Shown here piece after piece: positions 11,727-23,023 of a stretch of 64,000 bases of DNA. The stretch lies in NCBI RefSeq assembly GCF_013368755.1, contig NC_049562.1, positions 1,054,001 through 1,118,000 on the forward strand, read 5' to 3'. Position 1 is the stretch's first letter. Every line of letters starts with the position of its first letter. Source of the DNA: Talaromyces rugulosus. Lineage: Eukaryota > Ascomycota > Eurotiomycetes > Eurotiales > Trichocomaceae. Both the position numbers and the translations under genes were made by a program. The notes below the pieces were generated by a model. It saw only the letters and a list, made by a program, of their open reading frames with translations, did no database searches and was not told where the DNA came from.

Positions 11727-12857
11727 CTATTTCGAATGGTGTTTGTGGTAGATATCAATGGCCTTTTGCACCTCGTCTTTGGAGCCAAGGAAAACACCGC
11801 TGCGGTCGTGGATATGCTCGGGGACAACAGACAAGAGACGCTCGGCGTGGGAGTTGACGGCAAGACCGCCAGCATTCTCGAAAATCATGGCCATTGGAGC
11901 GCATTCGTACAAAATACGGAGCTTACCCTTGGGACTCTTCTTGTCGGCCGGGTAGGCGAAGATGCCGCCGTAGAGGAGGGTACGGTAGGCGTCAGCCACC
12001 ATGCTACCAATGTATCGAGCGCTGTATGGCTTGCCACCCTCGCCAGGGAATTTGAGGGAGTTGAAGTAGTCGTTGACCCATTCATCCCAGTACATGCTGT
12101 TGCCCTCGTTGACCGAGTAGATGGAGCGCTTGGTCGGCATTTGCATCTTCGGGTGAGTCAGGATGAACTCACCGAGCGAGTTCTCCATGGTGAACCCATT
12201 TACAGAGCCTCCACGCATCGTGATGACCAGCTGGGCAGAGGCGCCGTACATGGTGAAACCCGAGGCAACAAGTTCCGTGCCCGAGCGCAAGATGTCCTTG
12301 GCCGAAACGGTCTTGTTGGCTCCGAGCACTTGGTCAGGCAGGCGGAAGATGCCGAAAATCGTGCCGACAGAGACACCGGCGTCCAGGTTGGACGAGCCGT
12401 CAATGGGATCGCAGACCACGGCGTATCGTGCGTCAGGGTGCTCGTCAAAGATGATGGCTTCCTCTTCCTCTTCGGACACCAGGAGGCGGACCTTGCCGGA
12501 GCCTCTCATGGCGGAAATGAAGATGTCGTTTCCAATCACGTCTAGTTTCTTCTGATCATCGCCGGTGGTGTTGGACGACCCGGCGAGACCTGTGAGGTTG
12601 ATCAGGGTGGCACGGCGGATGTAGTATGCAATGGACTTGAAGGAAAATTGCAATGCATGGCACAACAATCTGCGGGGGAGGGAAAAAAAACGTTAATTAT
12701 CACTGCATGTAGAGGTATTCTATTGGGAAGGAACATACGTGAAATCACCAGAGGCCTCTGGATAGTTGGTTTGCTCTTCCGTCAAGAATCTCGTGAGCGT
12801 AACAATGTCGGTGTTGATCTTCTCCTGGCCAACGGCTGAGGGGGCGTTGGTGGCCAT
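11727..12857 (-). CDS. acuG: fructose-1,6-bisphosphatase
   Basis: Two exons (12857-12739 and 12669-11727, one 69-nt intron) give 353 aa, the normal length. The metal-binding motif DPIDGSSNLD is at about 127-136. The region around EEEEAIIFDE and the sugar-phosphate site near ARYIGSMVADAYRTLLYGG and KGKLRILYECAPMAMI are all intact. The N-terminus starts MATNAPSAVGQEKINTDIVTLTRFL by rule at the first ATG. The enzyme hydrolyses fructose 1,6-bisphosphate to fructose 6-phosphate in the cytosol, a committed step of gluconeogenesis needed for growth on acetate, ethanol and other C2-C3 sources. The symbol follows the Aspergillus name. Its 5' region faces the snoRNA host gene across about 1 kb. Confidence 0.97.
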
Positions 12858-13839
12858 TATGATTATGCGCGTGACAATTTCCGACACAGTATCGAGGATA
12901 GCAGGAATGCAATGAGCCAAAAAGCGATGAAGTGCTTGATGGCTTTAATATAAATGGCCGGATTACCTCGGTTCAGCGGAGAGAAAAGGGTGAAAGATAC
13001 CGGGAGTTGGAGAATGCGGAGTACCAGCGACCTGATGTATTATATAGTTTGGGAAGCTAGGGAGGAGTCAGGTGCCAGAGTAGAATTTTCTAAGTGGATA
13101 AACAAAAGCAAAAAACAATTGAAAAAGGCGATGCGGCTTTTATAAGGAGCGGACACTGAACAGGTTCAGGAGTGGAGATGACAAACGTCAGTCCGACATC
13201 GACTTCTCCAGGCCATCTTCGCAGGTTCCTTTGATTTCGTCACTCGCTCCCAGGGCACGCCGCTTCCCCGCGCTAGGCCCGATCAGGCAGCCACCTGGCG
13301 CAGCTCCGGCTCATCTTCGCGGCCGGGCCACTGTCCGATCCTCTCCGGCAGGCAAGTTGTCCGTCTTGTGGTTGTTATTTTCATGGCAAGTGACACACTC
13401 CACGTTGCACGGGGGCAGTAATAATGCCGATACTTTCACTATCGGAATTATTATGATTGTTGACTTACCGCTGTTCTCCATTTTTCCGCTGGATATCCGA
13501 TATAGTCATCCTCGGTCAAGCGCTACCGCGAGCTTCCCCGCTAAGCAGCTCTCGCGGAGCTATTTGCGTCTAGAACACGTTGCTTAGGCATTAATGTTTA
13601 TAGATTATTGCTTAGGTGTGCTCCGTAGACGATCATCATCGTCAAATACGTGCCTGTCCAAAATTATTCCAGAAAAAAGATCTTGTCATCTAGACTGTTT
13701 GGTTTAGGTCACGTGACCGGAATAGAAGGAAAAGTGCAAACCATGTAAACACTACACGTGACATGGGACTAAGCGCTTCGGGTCAAGCGCCCCGCTAGCG
13801 ATGCTCCTGCTTTAAAAAAAAAAACAGCAGCAGCAGAGT
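12858..13839. promoter_or_regulatory. divergent region between fructose-bisphosphatase and the snoRNA host gene
   Basis: About 1 kb with no supported coding sequence. GC-rich at 13230-13360, then two CACGTGAC-type elements close to the snoRNA host. A run of A (13814-13823) lies just upstream of the presumed host transcript. Confidence 0.45.
13707..13762 (+). promoter_or_regulatory. paired CACGTGAC elements upstream of the snoRNA host
   Basis: A perfect 12-bp palindrome GGTCACGTGACC at 13707-13718 is followed 36 bp later by CACGTGAC at 13755-13762. They sit about 100 bp before the first exon of the snoRNA host gene, a spacing expected of promoter elements. The factor is not known. Confidence 0.5.
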
Positions 13840-14011
13840 TTTTGCTTCACGTCAACAACCACTTGCAATCGATTTTCTTCTTGCACATGGAATAGCCAGG
13901 ACACAATGGCTTTTGTAGCCTTCCACAACTAACTGCACCGCAGCACAATGATTTCCACCGCTTGAGAACCTGGTACGTTTGAGTTTTTTTTCCTTGCTGA
14001 TCGCCCTTTTC

Positions 14012-14098
14012 CCTACATGATGATTTGTTACAACCGCAAACTAGAGTCTTTGACCTTTTATGGAATGAAACTCGAATTGACACGTCAGTCTGATCACA
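14012..14098 (+). ncRNA. C/D box snoRNA, snR78-like (intron 1)
   Basis: C box ATGATGA at 14017-14023, D box CTGA at 14090-14093. The internal guide CAAACTAGAGTC is a 12-nt complement of the 25S rRNA segment GACTCTAGTTTG, the snR78 target region as I recall it. Ends are approximate. Confidence 0.75.
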
Positions 14099-14290
14099 CA
14101 ATACAATCATTATCAGCTTCAATGGATTTTCATTTCTGGATCATCCTCGCTAACAACGATGCTGTGCAGATGTCTCGGTTAATGCTCCGTCATTCTGGTT
14201 CTCAATGCCACAACACATGTACCGTCAGGTGCTCCACAACTGGTAAGACTTTTTTTTCCTTACTTTTTTTTTTCCCCTTCCCCTCCCCTT

Positions 14291-14385
14291 GTAAGATGAT
14301 GATCAATTTTTACAATATACGCTGGAAATTACCGGCCGAGTCCGCAAGGGCTTTGACGATATCTTTAGGCTTAGACTGATCTTAC
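14291..14385 (+). ncRNA. C/D box snoRNA, snR77-like (intron 2)
   Basis: C box ATGATGA at 14296-14302, D box CTGA at 14376-14379. The ends pair as a terminal stem (GTAAG with CTTAC). The guide AATATACGCT complements 18S rRNA AGCGTATATT, the snR77 target region. Confidence 0.77.
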
Positions 14386-14516
14386 TATCCACTACCTGCA
14401 AATTTTTCTCATATATTTTGTGATGTTCTTTGCTAACTGGTATTGAAGCGTGACAGTGTCGAGTTGATTCCCTTCCCTAAATCTGTGAGTACGGAATATT
14501 CTTTCTTCCGTTTGGT

Positions 14517-14626
14517 TCCCTCGATGATGAAGTGGCACTGGGCTCCGACGGCTGTAAAAACAGTCCGGTCTTGATGGATACGCCCTTTTGTGGCAGGCCT
14601 AGAAAACCTCGCCCACTGAGATTAGC
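14517..14626 (+). ncRNA. C/D box snoRNA, guide not assigned (intron 3)
   Basis: C box ATGATGA at 14524-14530, D box CTGA at 14616-14619, with an internal hairpin between 14548 and 14571. GCACTGGGC before a CCGA D'-like box complements 25S GCCCAGTGC. By position in the set it would be snR76, but I could not match that guide. Confidence 0.65.
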
Positions 14627-14772
14627 CTTCTCTCTTGGAATATTGTCATGCTCGTTGCAATAATACGTTCTAACACCATATCGAAGCATACTGTAGACTA
14701 CGAACATGGATTCACTAACCCTGCAGAATGGTAAGCTACTTTTTTTCTTCTTTTTTTATCAATAGTTGCCTT

Positions 14773-14868
14773 TATTTCATGATGATTACCTTAGATGACG
14801 AGTCTTATGCGAGTTTTCGATGCAGACAACCTTTTTTTTAATACCATTCATGCCTATCTGAAAAATTT
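14773..14868 (+). ncRNA. C/D box snoRNA, snR75-like (intron 4)
   Basis: C box ATGATGA at 14779-14785, D box CTGA at 14858-14861. The guide next to the D box contains CCATTCATGC, complementary to 25S GCATGAATGG, the snR75 target region. Confidence 0.72.
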
Positions 14869-15008
14869 ACATTCCTTGACATTGGTGCAGAAATTTCATG
14901 GATCCTGCTGACCGATGCAAATAGATAAATTTCCAAATCAACATGTCCCACTAGAGATCATTCGTGGTTATAGATTATCATGTACGTTCACCCGCGGTGA
15001 TTTCTTCT

Positions 15009-15103
15009 CGCTTCCAATGATGATACGACATATCACAAAGACAAGCATATGTCCAAGCCAGTGCAAGCTGGCCGAGACGAGAATTGTCCGGACTGAGAGC
15101 AAC
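15009..15103 (+). ncRNA. C/D box snoRNA, snR74-like (intron 5)
   Basis: C box ATGATGA at 15017-15023, D box CTGA at 15093-15096. GACAAGCATATG complements 12 nt near the 5' end of 18S rRNA (CATATGCTTGTC), the known snR74 site around A28. Confidence 0.77.
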
Positions 15104-15251
15104 TTGCTTGTCCCTTTTTGCAACTGTCGTGTATTGTGCAAGTACGCTGACACAGCTCCTCAGGTGCATGATCCAGAAATGATCGTCGCTCTTGTAGATT
15201 TGAGTAAGTTTGATACTCCCCTGGTTGTGCCCCCCCATCTTTCAATTCCCA

Positions 15252-15346
15252 ATTTTCATGATGATTTATTTATTTTTATCACGACGGTCAACATAAAAAT
15301 TTACATTGATGACCACTGCCTGTGACAAGGCACTATCTGATCCCCT
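15252..15346 (+). ncRNA. C/D box snoRNA, snR73-like (intron 6)
   Basis: C box ATGATGA at 15258-15264, D box CTGA at 15337-15340. TCACGACGGTC complements 11 nt of 25S (GACCGTCGTGA), the snR73 target region. Confidence 0.73.
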
Positions 15347-15640
15347 TCATTTCTTTGCACTGTCCCATAACAACCACAACCAAGGTCGAAATTGTGCTAA
15401 TGGAATATCAAAAGACAGGTGATCCGAGGTCAGCATCGACCGGCCCGTAGTCCGACTGTTCAACCACCCCGGTCTGCAGTGACTCTTCATACCGAAATAG
15501 GAAGTCATCTGCAGCAGGGTTGCTCGCATTTTTGAGAAGCGAGGCCTGATCCTGCGTCTTGAGTGGGGGATAAGACTTCTCTAGCTCGATAGACACAACC
15601 AATGCAATGCAATTCTTATAAAGACTATACTGTTCCTGTC

Positions 15641-16350
15641 TTCATGCGATAACTTAGTTGTAACTTTCCTACACCGACCACCTGGTACCTTCCGAGAAAA
15701 TCCACCAGCAAAGCCTGATAAAAATAGACGGCCGAATTATTGTTCTGCACTCGCCAACCGGGGTCTGGCACTCGAGACTTAGCGACTGTGCTGGGCGGCT
15801 GATCGTCTGCTGTGATTCGGCGTCGGCAGGGAACGAGGAGGGGTCGTGCAGTAGCGGCATGTGATACGACCACGCCTAGCTGCAGCTTGCCCTCCAGTCT
15901 ACCACCAACTACCACACCACCCAGCGCCCATCACCAGTCCATCCCCAGGCGCCAGCGAATAGAATAGCCCCGGCAAAGCTATTTATATATCCCACCCCTA
16001 CACTTCCTTTCTCAGCATGATGTCCGCCTACGGCCAGCTAAGATCCGCTAGGCTGGTCGCCCGTCTCCACGTTGCGCCTGTTGAGGCTAAACCACAGCCA
16101 GAAGAAGAGGCGCTTTGCTTGTTGCAAAGAATAGAAACCGACGCTCTGGTCTCTCAACCATCATCGCTTCCTTTGTTTCATCCAATATTGACCTGTCAAC
16201 GTCTCATGGCTGGAAACCGCCCGATAGCGCCTGACTCGCTTGCAATTAATCCCTGTTGACCTGTCGCCATGCCGTCCTGAGGACATCTGAAAAAAGAAAC
16301 ACGCTTTCGACTGCGTTGGACGGCGCCAGTTGGCCGTCTTTCCGTCCAGT
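15641..16350. other. spacer and probable 5' UTR of the next gene
   Basis: No supported coding sequence. A short frame at 16018-16257 has no recognisable domain and lies in what is probably the leader or promoter of the downstream gene. Confidence 0.4.
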
Positions 16351-19300
16351 ATGAACAAGTATGTGGATTGGATTTTATTTTTATTTATACCCCCTGCTCT
16401 CTGCCGCAACACCTTCTCTTGCCCTTCCCTGTGTTCTTCCTCTCTGGTAGGGCTTCTTCCGAGGAAGAAGGACGCGGTGAAGACTGGGTCATCTTTCAGT
16501 TTTGCTGACACAGGACGACAGCTGGAGCAGTACCAGTAGCCCTGCTCTTGGTGCAACTCATTCGCCAATCGCGGGCTCATCTCCTACGAGTCGCCGGAAC
16601 AATGCCATTCAGCCTCCGGCGTTGACAACGGCACTAAGTGGTGTTCCCTTCCAAAGCCTGAGTGCCGGTAGTAGGCTAGGGTATACTCCGTCGCCAGCGA
16701 CGTCTTTCTCGAGCCCGTTTTCGCAAACCCAGTCGCCGTACCTTCCGTCTCCCAGCGTTGCTATCCCAGGACCGTCCCCAATGGCTTCGAGAGTGCCGTC
16801 TTCGTCGTATAACGCCCCATACAACCCTCAGGAATGGGCTCCCATGGGGGGTGGTGGTGGCTCTCAAATAACCCATCTTGCCCAGCCGCAGCAGCGAAGT
16901 AATGTCGTACGCGTCGCTCCACGTTCTTCAGGTGGGCCAAGTCCTTTTCCCCCTTTTCTTAGTAGGAGCTTGGGTTGTTGACTTCGCGTGTATATAGATA
17001 CTCAGCTGTCGCCGCCGCCGCCTTACACCCCTCGTCACCAAGCAACATCGCCGCAAGATCATACGTCTGTGCCGACTCCTTCCTTGCAAGGGCGCCCTCG
17101 TGATGCTCCCGTACTACCGCAAGATGCTCATTCAATGGGATATCGCAATTCCGGCTCTCAATCTCGACCTCTTTCAATGATCTCACAGAACGACGGCAGT
17201 GCGAATTGGCAGAACGCATACATTTCCCCGCCCCCTCCACCTCCCGGGCCATCTCGATCGTCGCCAATAGTCACTGTAGATCCTTATCGGGGTGGATTTG
17301 AACCGGGACTTGGAATATCGCGACCTGGGTCTACCGCATCTCATTATGCTGTCGCTCCGCCACAGCAATCGCCATATGGATACGCTGAAACTACCCCGCA
17401 ATTTGAACATCCCCCATCATCTAGAAGAGCTGTATCCACTGGCGCGCTACAGAGCACTGGCTCGTCGAGAGCGTCAAGCGCATCGCAGAGTCGCTCTCCT
17501 CCGCGGACAAGATGGGAACCGGGGATGCCATTACCACCACCTCCTCCTGGACCACCGCCAGGAAGGTCTCAGAGTGCCAGTGGCTCCTCGGATGCGTCGT
17601 CAAGACGTGCTCTACATGCCTCCATTGGACGTGGTCCTCCAATATTGGGCACCGCTCTTGGCCGGGTCCCTCCAACTCCCGCTGACTGGGTCGAGGAGCC
17701 CACAGTACCAACAAGGGAAGTTCATGAAAACAGTTCATTGCACATCAACACCGAGGTAATACCCCCTTCGTCACAATCGCTGTCAAAAAGGCCAGAGTCT
17801 GGTGAACGATCCTCTTCTTCGCAACGAGGGAGTGGTCTATTTCGCACCTTAGCTGTGAGGGATAGTAGCGCGAAAGGAATCCGCGAGCGTCGAATAGAGA
17901 GTCGGCATAAAAGGAACAATGTGTCCGAGGATCTAACGACCATGTCAAATAACCACCACCAAAGCAGCAATCCATGGGAAGAATTTCCGAACCGAATCAC
18001 GCCTTCAAACCTCGTCCTTTCTAGCGCTGAACGGAATGATCCCACTGCAAGTGGCCATCGTCAGGGGTCTTCGAAGCCACTTACCAGTGCGCGAAGCTCG
18101 AAATCAGAAGATGTGCCGTCCAGTAGCCGATCCAGAACGTCATCTGGACTCTTCTCTGGCCGGTCTTCATTCTCCACGCCAAAACCGGATTCTATTTTCT
18201 CTCACCAAGAGATCACACCCACTCCACCTTTCTCTCCTGATCTTAATTCGCCGTATTCGAAAGATCAGCATAATGTGTCTTCCTCTAAAGCTTTGCCAAC
18301 ACCTCCACATAAGTCAGCCCAGGAAGTAAAATCAGCTTCACGCCTTGGGGTCAGCAAGCCGGAAGAGAGGCCGGTATCTCATTTGTTGCATCTGCCAAAT
18401 GAAATCGTTTCCGTGCCAGCTCCTCTTCTACCACGTCGAATGTCGATAGAGCAAGCACCGTCTATGGACTCTATCATTCATCAGGGCCCCAGTCCATTGG
18501 ACGGCGCCTTGAGCAGATACCAGGCTGTTCTCGACAAAGAAGCTGCGTCAACAAACGAGGCCGATGCATTGAAATTATTTATAGATTTTATGATTTCCGA
18601 GTCACGAATTCGGCGCCAGCTATACCCTAAAGCTTTCAACGACGGCGGTTTCGATATCGATGGAGCTCGACAGAAGCTTTTTTCGCAGGAAATCCCACAA
18701 GAAAAGCCTGCCAAAATCAAGTTGGATACTTCTTTCAAACAGACATCACCTTCCCGCGGCGCAAATGGTGCTTCTGGAGGCGTGTCAAGACCCGAATCCG
18801 CCTGGTGGAATAACTACCAGCCTTGTCTGTCTCCAATTGCAAGCATCAGCATTGAGAATGATGAAATGAGCTCTCGTGGTCGACCACCCAGCCGCTGGTG
18901 GGAGTCGAAGACGGGGTCTAGCAGTGAAGGAGCTGAACGTCGAGCTCAAAGATCCAAACGGGAATCAAAGTATATGGGAGTTCCCCGTGAGTTACGTGAG
19001 GCTATGCAAATGGGCTATAATGGGACTCTGCGAGAAGCGGAGGAGGAACAAGGCGCTGGTAGTCAAGATGCGCCATCGCTCGGCTACGGACCACATGAAT
19101 ACCCCCCTGAAAAGGTTGGGTGGCATGAAGACGATTCTCAGGACTTGGCTCAACCTCAGGTTTATACTCCTCGAAATGTGTACGGTCACGATACTCGGCA
19201 GTACAAGTTGGATATTTCACGATTGGTTACACTTCCACCACCGTATCCACGACATCATCCTGCTGTCAACAACAGCCATCCGGATCTGGTGGCCTACCGA

Positions 19301-20485
19301 ACCACTGTTCGCTCTATCAGCGATCTTTCTGAGGTTAAAGCGACCAGGCAGCGCAACCAGCTTCAAGCAGAAACGCTACGGCAGGAGCACGATCAGAAGA
19401 TCCAGGAGAGTCGACGACAGTTTCGAGAAAATATCCAACAGCAGATTCAACAAGGAGGTATCTCATATGCCGAGGCTGCCGAAGCCGAAGCCGCTCTCGA
19501 AGTTGACGAGAATCGAATGGAAAAGGACTTGCTGCAGGGCCAATTCGACTCTTACCAAAGCACTGTGATGAAACCGTTGCATGCCATTCTCAGTGACCGT
19601 GTCATGAAAGCCACCGATTGCATTAATGAACTCAGTGGAAAATTGAGTGCGGCTACTCAGCATGAGAATCCCAATCAAACCCAAGAAGAAGGGGACGAGA
19701 AACCCGAGTTATTAGAGCAGCTTACTCAACTGAAATGGCTTTTTGAGGCTCGTGAACAGCTCCATCGTGAAATCTATGAGCTGCTTGGCGAAAGCAATGA
19801 GAAATACCGTGCTGTTGTCACCTTGCCGTACAAACAAAGCAAGAATGAGGAAAAGATCCGAGAGACGGATACGTTCTTTGTGAAAGATGCTCTCGACCGC
19901 CGTGTTCAGTACGAAACGGATAGCCTGTCTAGAATCGATGCCTTTATGGATATTGTCGAAGAGAATGTCAAGCGCGGCGTCGAGACTCACCTGTCGGCAT
20001 TCTGGGATATTGCTCCATCCCTGCTGACATTGGTGCAGCAGGCGCCCGCCAATCTTTCCGACTTCCAGGTCCTCATTCCGACGAGCGAGTACGATGAAAA
20101 CCCTAGCTACTACCAGTTTCCCCTACAGTATCTGTATTCCCTTCTCTCGCACGCGGAAAAGTCGACCTACCAGTTTATTGAATCCCAAATCAATTTGCTC
20201 TGTCTCCTGCATGAGGTCAAGACGGGAGTCATGAGCACGAGCTGCAAACTCATGGAAGCCCAACGCATTCGCCGCGGCGAACCCGAGGACTTTATCGGAC
20301 GGGAGATGCAGAAACTGCGTGCCCGTGAAGAGCGCGACTTGACTGGGGACTTGAAAGAGAGAGTCTCGACGGTTGAAGTTCAATGGACAGAGGCTCTTGG
20401 CGGCGAGATACAAGGTCTTCGGGAGAGAGTCAAGGACCATCTCATGACTCAGGGTGGATGGGATGATATAGAGCAGTTAGAGTAG
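16351..20485 (+). CDS. large disordered/coiled-coil protein, function unknown
   Basis: Best model has three exons: 16351-16358 (eight bases, ATG AAC AA), 16522-16931 and 16998-20485, giving 1301 aa. The tiny first exon is inferred because it brings an ATG into the frame starting NWSSTSSPALG; the frame of exon 2 has no own ATG near its start. Residues 1 to about 700 are rich in Ser, Pro, Arg and Gln with proline runs, so probably disordered. From about 930 there is a helical, Gln/Glu-rich coiled coil (ATRQRNQLQAETLRQEHDQK) followed by a conserved-looking helical region up to the end. I do not recognise a named domain. Codon use and length argue for a real gene, and the late helical part suggests a scaffold or cortex protein, which is a guess. 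Confidence 0.8.
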
Positions 20486-20925
20486 GTTGGCGCATTTGTC
20501 CAACTTTTGAATTTCTTTTCTCTTTTTTTTTTTCAAATATCTTGCGTTTTGCACGTGAATTAAGAGATACCCTACTGTCGCTATCTTACAAATTGAACAA
20601 TTTATCAGTTTAATGTCTTCAAGAATCCTGTATATTAGACTATAGTATCATGAAATCCGCGCGGTAACAAAAAGGCATTAAAGAATAGCATTTTAAACCA
20701 AGATACATATCATGATCCCTTCAAGAGTCCAAGAGTCCAAAGCGGGTCTGGCACGTGACCGCCGTTCTGCCTTTCTAGAGCTTTCCTTTCCGTCCGTCTT
20801 TCTTTTCTCGCTCGTCAGGGAGGACCCTCTCCCCTCTTCTCTTCTCTTCTCTTCTCTCCTCTGTTCGTAACACGCATCCTCTTTTTCACTCACTTTTCGA
20901 CAAGTGGTGTTTTCTTTGCGCAGCT
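20486..20925. promoter_or_regulatory. spacer with the aha1 promoter
   Basis: 3' UTR of the upstream gene and the promoter and leader of aha1. A CACGTGACC element is at 20752-20760 and a CTTCT/CTCTT pyrimidine stretch at about 20830-20870, as usual before fungal transcription starts. Confidence 0.5.
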
Positions 20926-21342
20926 GTAAGTACTGAGATCTTCTCTCTCTGCCTATTTTCCCTCTTCCATGTCGGTTATGATGTTCAACCGTCCCCTTCC
21001 CCGCGACACAATTTTTCTCCCTCTCTTCACACATGCAACATGATGATATACATAGCTGGCACCAGTCCTAGAAAGACTTGTACTCTGTATGCTGCGGACT
21101 CGCTTGCGGAGGGTCACATTGGTTGGCCCAAAGCTCTGATTTGCATTTTGTTTTAATTCACTGTCTTCGCAAAAACTCTTCGGCAAATTTGTTGTGTGGC
21201 TTTCAACAATTGCTAACTTGCGTTAGGGAAGGATCCTCGCATTGGCTTTCTAGGTTGATTGCTCTGGTCGGCTTGGTATAAAGACTACCGTCTTTAACTG
21301 TCTATAATTTCCTTTTTTTTCTCCCTTTTTTTTCCAATTCAG
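20926..21342 (+). other. 5' UTR intron of aha1
   Basis: A GTAAGT donor at 20926 and a pyrimidine tract ending in TTCAG at 21342 bound a 417-nt intron just before the aha1 start codon. It is far longer than other introns here because it carries a C/D snoRNA. Confidence 0.7.
21033..21146 (+). ncRNA. C/D box snoRNA in the aha1 5' UTR intron
   Basis: C box ATGATGA at 21040-21046 and D box CTGA at 21136-21139, closed by a perfect 6-bp terminal stem (ATGCAA at 21033-21038 with TTGCAT at 21141-21146). The guides did not match an rRNA segment I could recall, so its target is open. Confidence 0.72.
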
Positions 21343-21373
21343 ATTTCAGACCAAAGACGGATTCGTTCCCACA

Positions 21374-22665
21374 ATGGCTCTTCACAACCCCAATAACTGG
21401 CACTGGGTGAATAAGGATGTTTCGGCGTGGACCAAGAATTATTTACAGGAGACGCTGTCCAAACTGTCCGCCGAAAACGATGGCGTGACGGCCAAGATCG
21501 AGAAGGTGTTGAGCATGGACGGCGACGTAGATGTCAGCCAGCGTAAAGGCAAGGTTATTACACTCTATGATGTGAAGTTGCAATTAGAATATGAAGGTCC
21601 AAGACCCCCAGCCATAGTTTTTTTTTTCTTTTCTTTTTTTTTTCAAGTAAAAGTAGAAGCTAACCGGACTTGTAGGCAAGACTAAGGACGATGAGACCGT
21701 TTCTGGTACGATTAACATTCCCGAAGTCGCTCATGACACGGAAGAAGATGAGTTTGTTGTATGTCCCAACCCAATCCTCTGTAAAAAGAGAAATAAAAAT
21801 TTCTTTTGGCAGTATCACTAAACGTAAATCGCACTTAGTTCGATATCGAAGCCTACACCGATGCTGCCTCCAAACAACCGGTCAAAGACCTCGTGCGATC
21901 CAAGCTTGTTCCACAGCTCCGCGTAGAGTTGAGCAAACTCAGCAAGACCTTGGTTGTAGAGCATGGCAAGGATATCCAACACGCCCCGGGCTCAAACCCA
22001 TCCAGCGGGTTCGCTACGCCGACCTTTCAAGCTCAGAAATCTGCTTCCCCAGCGGCGGCCTCGACAAAGACATCGACAGCCAACACTGGCAAGGTTTCGG
22101 TAAACACCACAACCGTCACTGCCTCTGACGAGTTCCGCACAACAGCAGAGGAGCTGTACACCACATTCACCGATCCTCAGCGCATTGCCGCCTTCACCCG
22201 GGCAGCTCCTCGTCAATTCGACGGCGCCGAGGTTGGAGGGAAGTTTTCTATTTTTGACGGCAACGTGAGCGGCGAATTCGTCAAGTTGGAATCACCCAAA
22301 TCGCTCGTGCAAAAATGGCGCCTGGCCCAGTGGCCCGAGGGTCACTTTAGCACCCAAGAAATCTTCTTTGACCAAAACGACGTCGACCGTGTTACTGTCA
22401 TGCGAGTCACCTGGACCGGAGTGCCCATCGGTCAGGAAGAGGTTGTCCAGCGCAACTGGGAAGGGTACTATGTTCGCAGCATCAAGCAGACCTTTGGGTA
22501 CAGTCCCCCGTCGTCTTTTCGCACTCCTAATCCCCGTGTTCAATCCCCAGTGTCTTCGTCGTCGTCTTCTTCTACTTATTTTACTTCGTCTTCGTTTTCT
22601 GGGACAATTGTGCTGATTTGTTTCCTTTTCCTTTTGCTTGGCATAGGTTTGGCACGATACTCTGA
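21374..22665 (+). CDS. aha1: activator of Hsp90 ATPase Aha1
   Basis: Four exons (21374-21596, 21676-21758, 21839-22497, 22647-22665) give 327 aa. The N-terminal domain (about 1-150) starts MALHNPNNWHWVNKDVSAW and binds the middle domain of Hsp90. A Ser/Thr/Ala-rich linker follows. The C-terminal AHSA1 (START-like) domain (about 205-327) begins at TASDEFRTTAEELYTTFTDP and ends with QTFGFGTIL. Aha1 is the cytosolic co-chaperone that stimulates the Hsp90 ATPase cycle. The last exon is only 19 nt. If the last intron is kept, the frame stays open to 22687 and adds a Ser-rich stretch and a hydrophobic segment (see findings). Confidence 0.95.
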
Positions 22666-23023
22666 AATACTACCAAATATTCTTTAAAAATACCATCATC
22701 CGTCGTCGCGCGAGTCTCAATGATTGCATAAAACGGAACGGAGCTTTTGCTATCATGGATAAATACATCGAGGGAGAAACCCGATAAATGTTTCCTACAC
22801 TGGTTACTGATGTTCACGTCTTCGTCTTTTTTTTTTTTTTGGGATATCTGCAATGTTCATGTGCGTACGCTTTTTACGAGAAATGACAAGGCAAAAAATT
22901 CCTTGCCAAAGAAATCCGATCCAGAACATATGAAATTTCATGACATTTTATCTAGAGCCTCGTAAAAAAAAAAAAGAGTACAACTATCAAACTAAGACTT
23001 TTCCAAGACCGATCTTAACTACT
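22666..23023. other. convergent 3' spacer
   Basis: 3' UTRs of two convergent genes, with a T14-like run near 22828 and an A-rich run near 22963. Nothing else seen. Confidence 0.5.

Larger units (their letters stand above)
13840..15640 (+). ncRNA. snoRNA host gene with six C/D snoRNA-bearing introns
   Basis: Introns read from consensus: 13973-14169 (GTACGT), 14243-14448 (GTAAGA), 14485-14696 (GTGAGT), 14731-14890 (GTAAGC), 14982-15163 (GTACGT) and 15204-15418 (GTAAGT). Most have CTAAC/CTAAT or GCTGAC branch points before the acceptor. The exons between them are short (34-91 nt) and do not form a conserved reading frame, so the host looks non-coding. Each intron holds one C/D-box unit with an ATGATGA C box and a CTGA D box. 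The transcript ends are not visible; the outer limits given are estimates. In budding yeast a comparable set, snR78 to snR72, is made from one polycistronic precursor; here the same type of set is intron-encoded. Confidence 0.75.

Noticed and set aside
11625..12545. 306-codon open frame opposite the fructose-bisphosphatase gene
   Set aside because: Antisense shadow of a conserved GC-rich coding exon; no domain, and the sense strand encodes a complete known enzyme.
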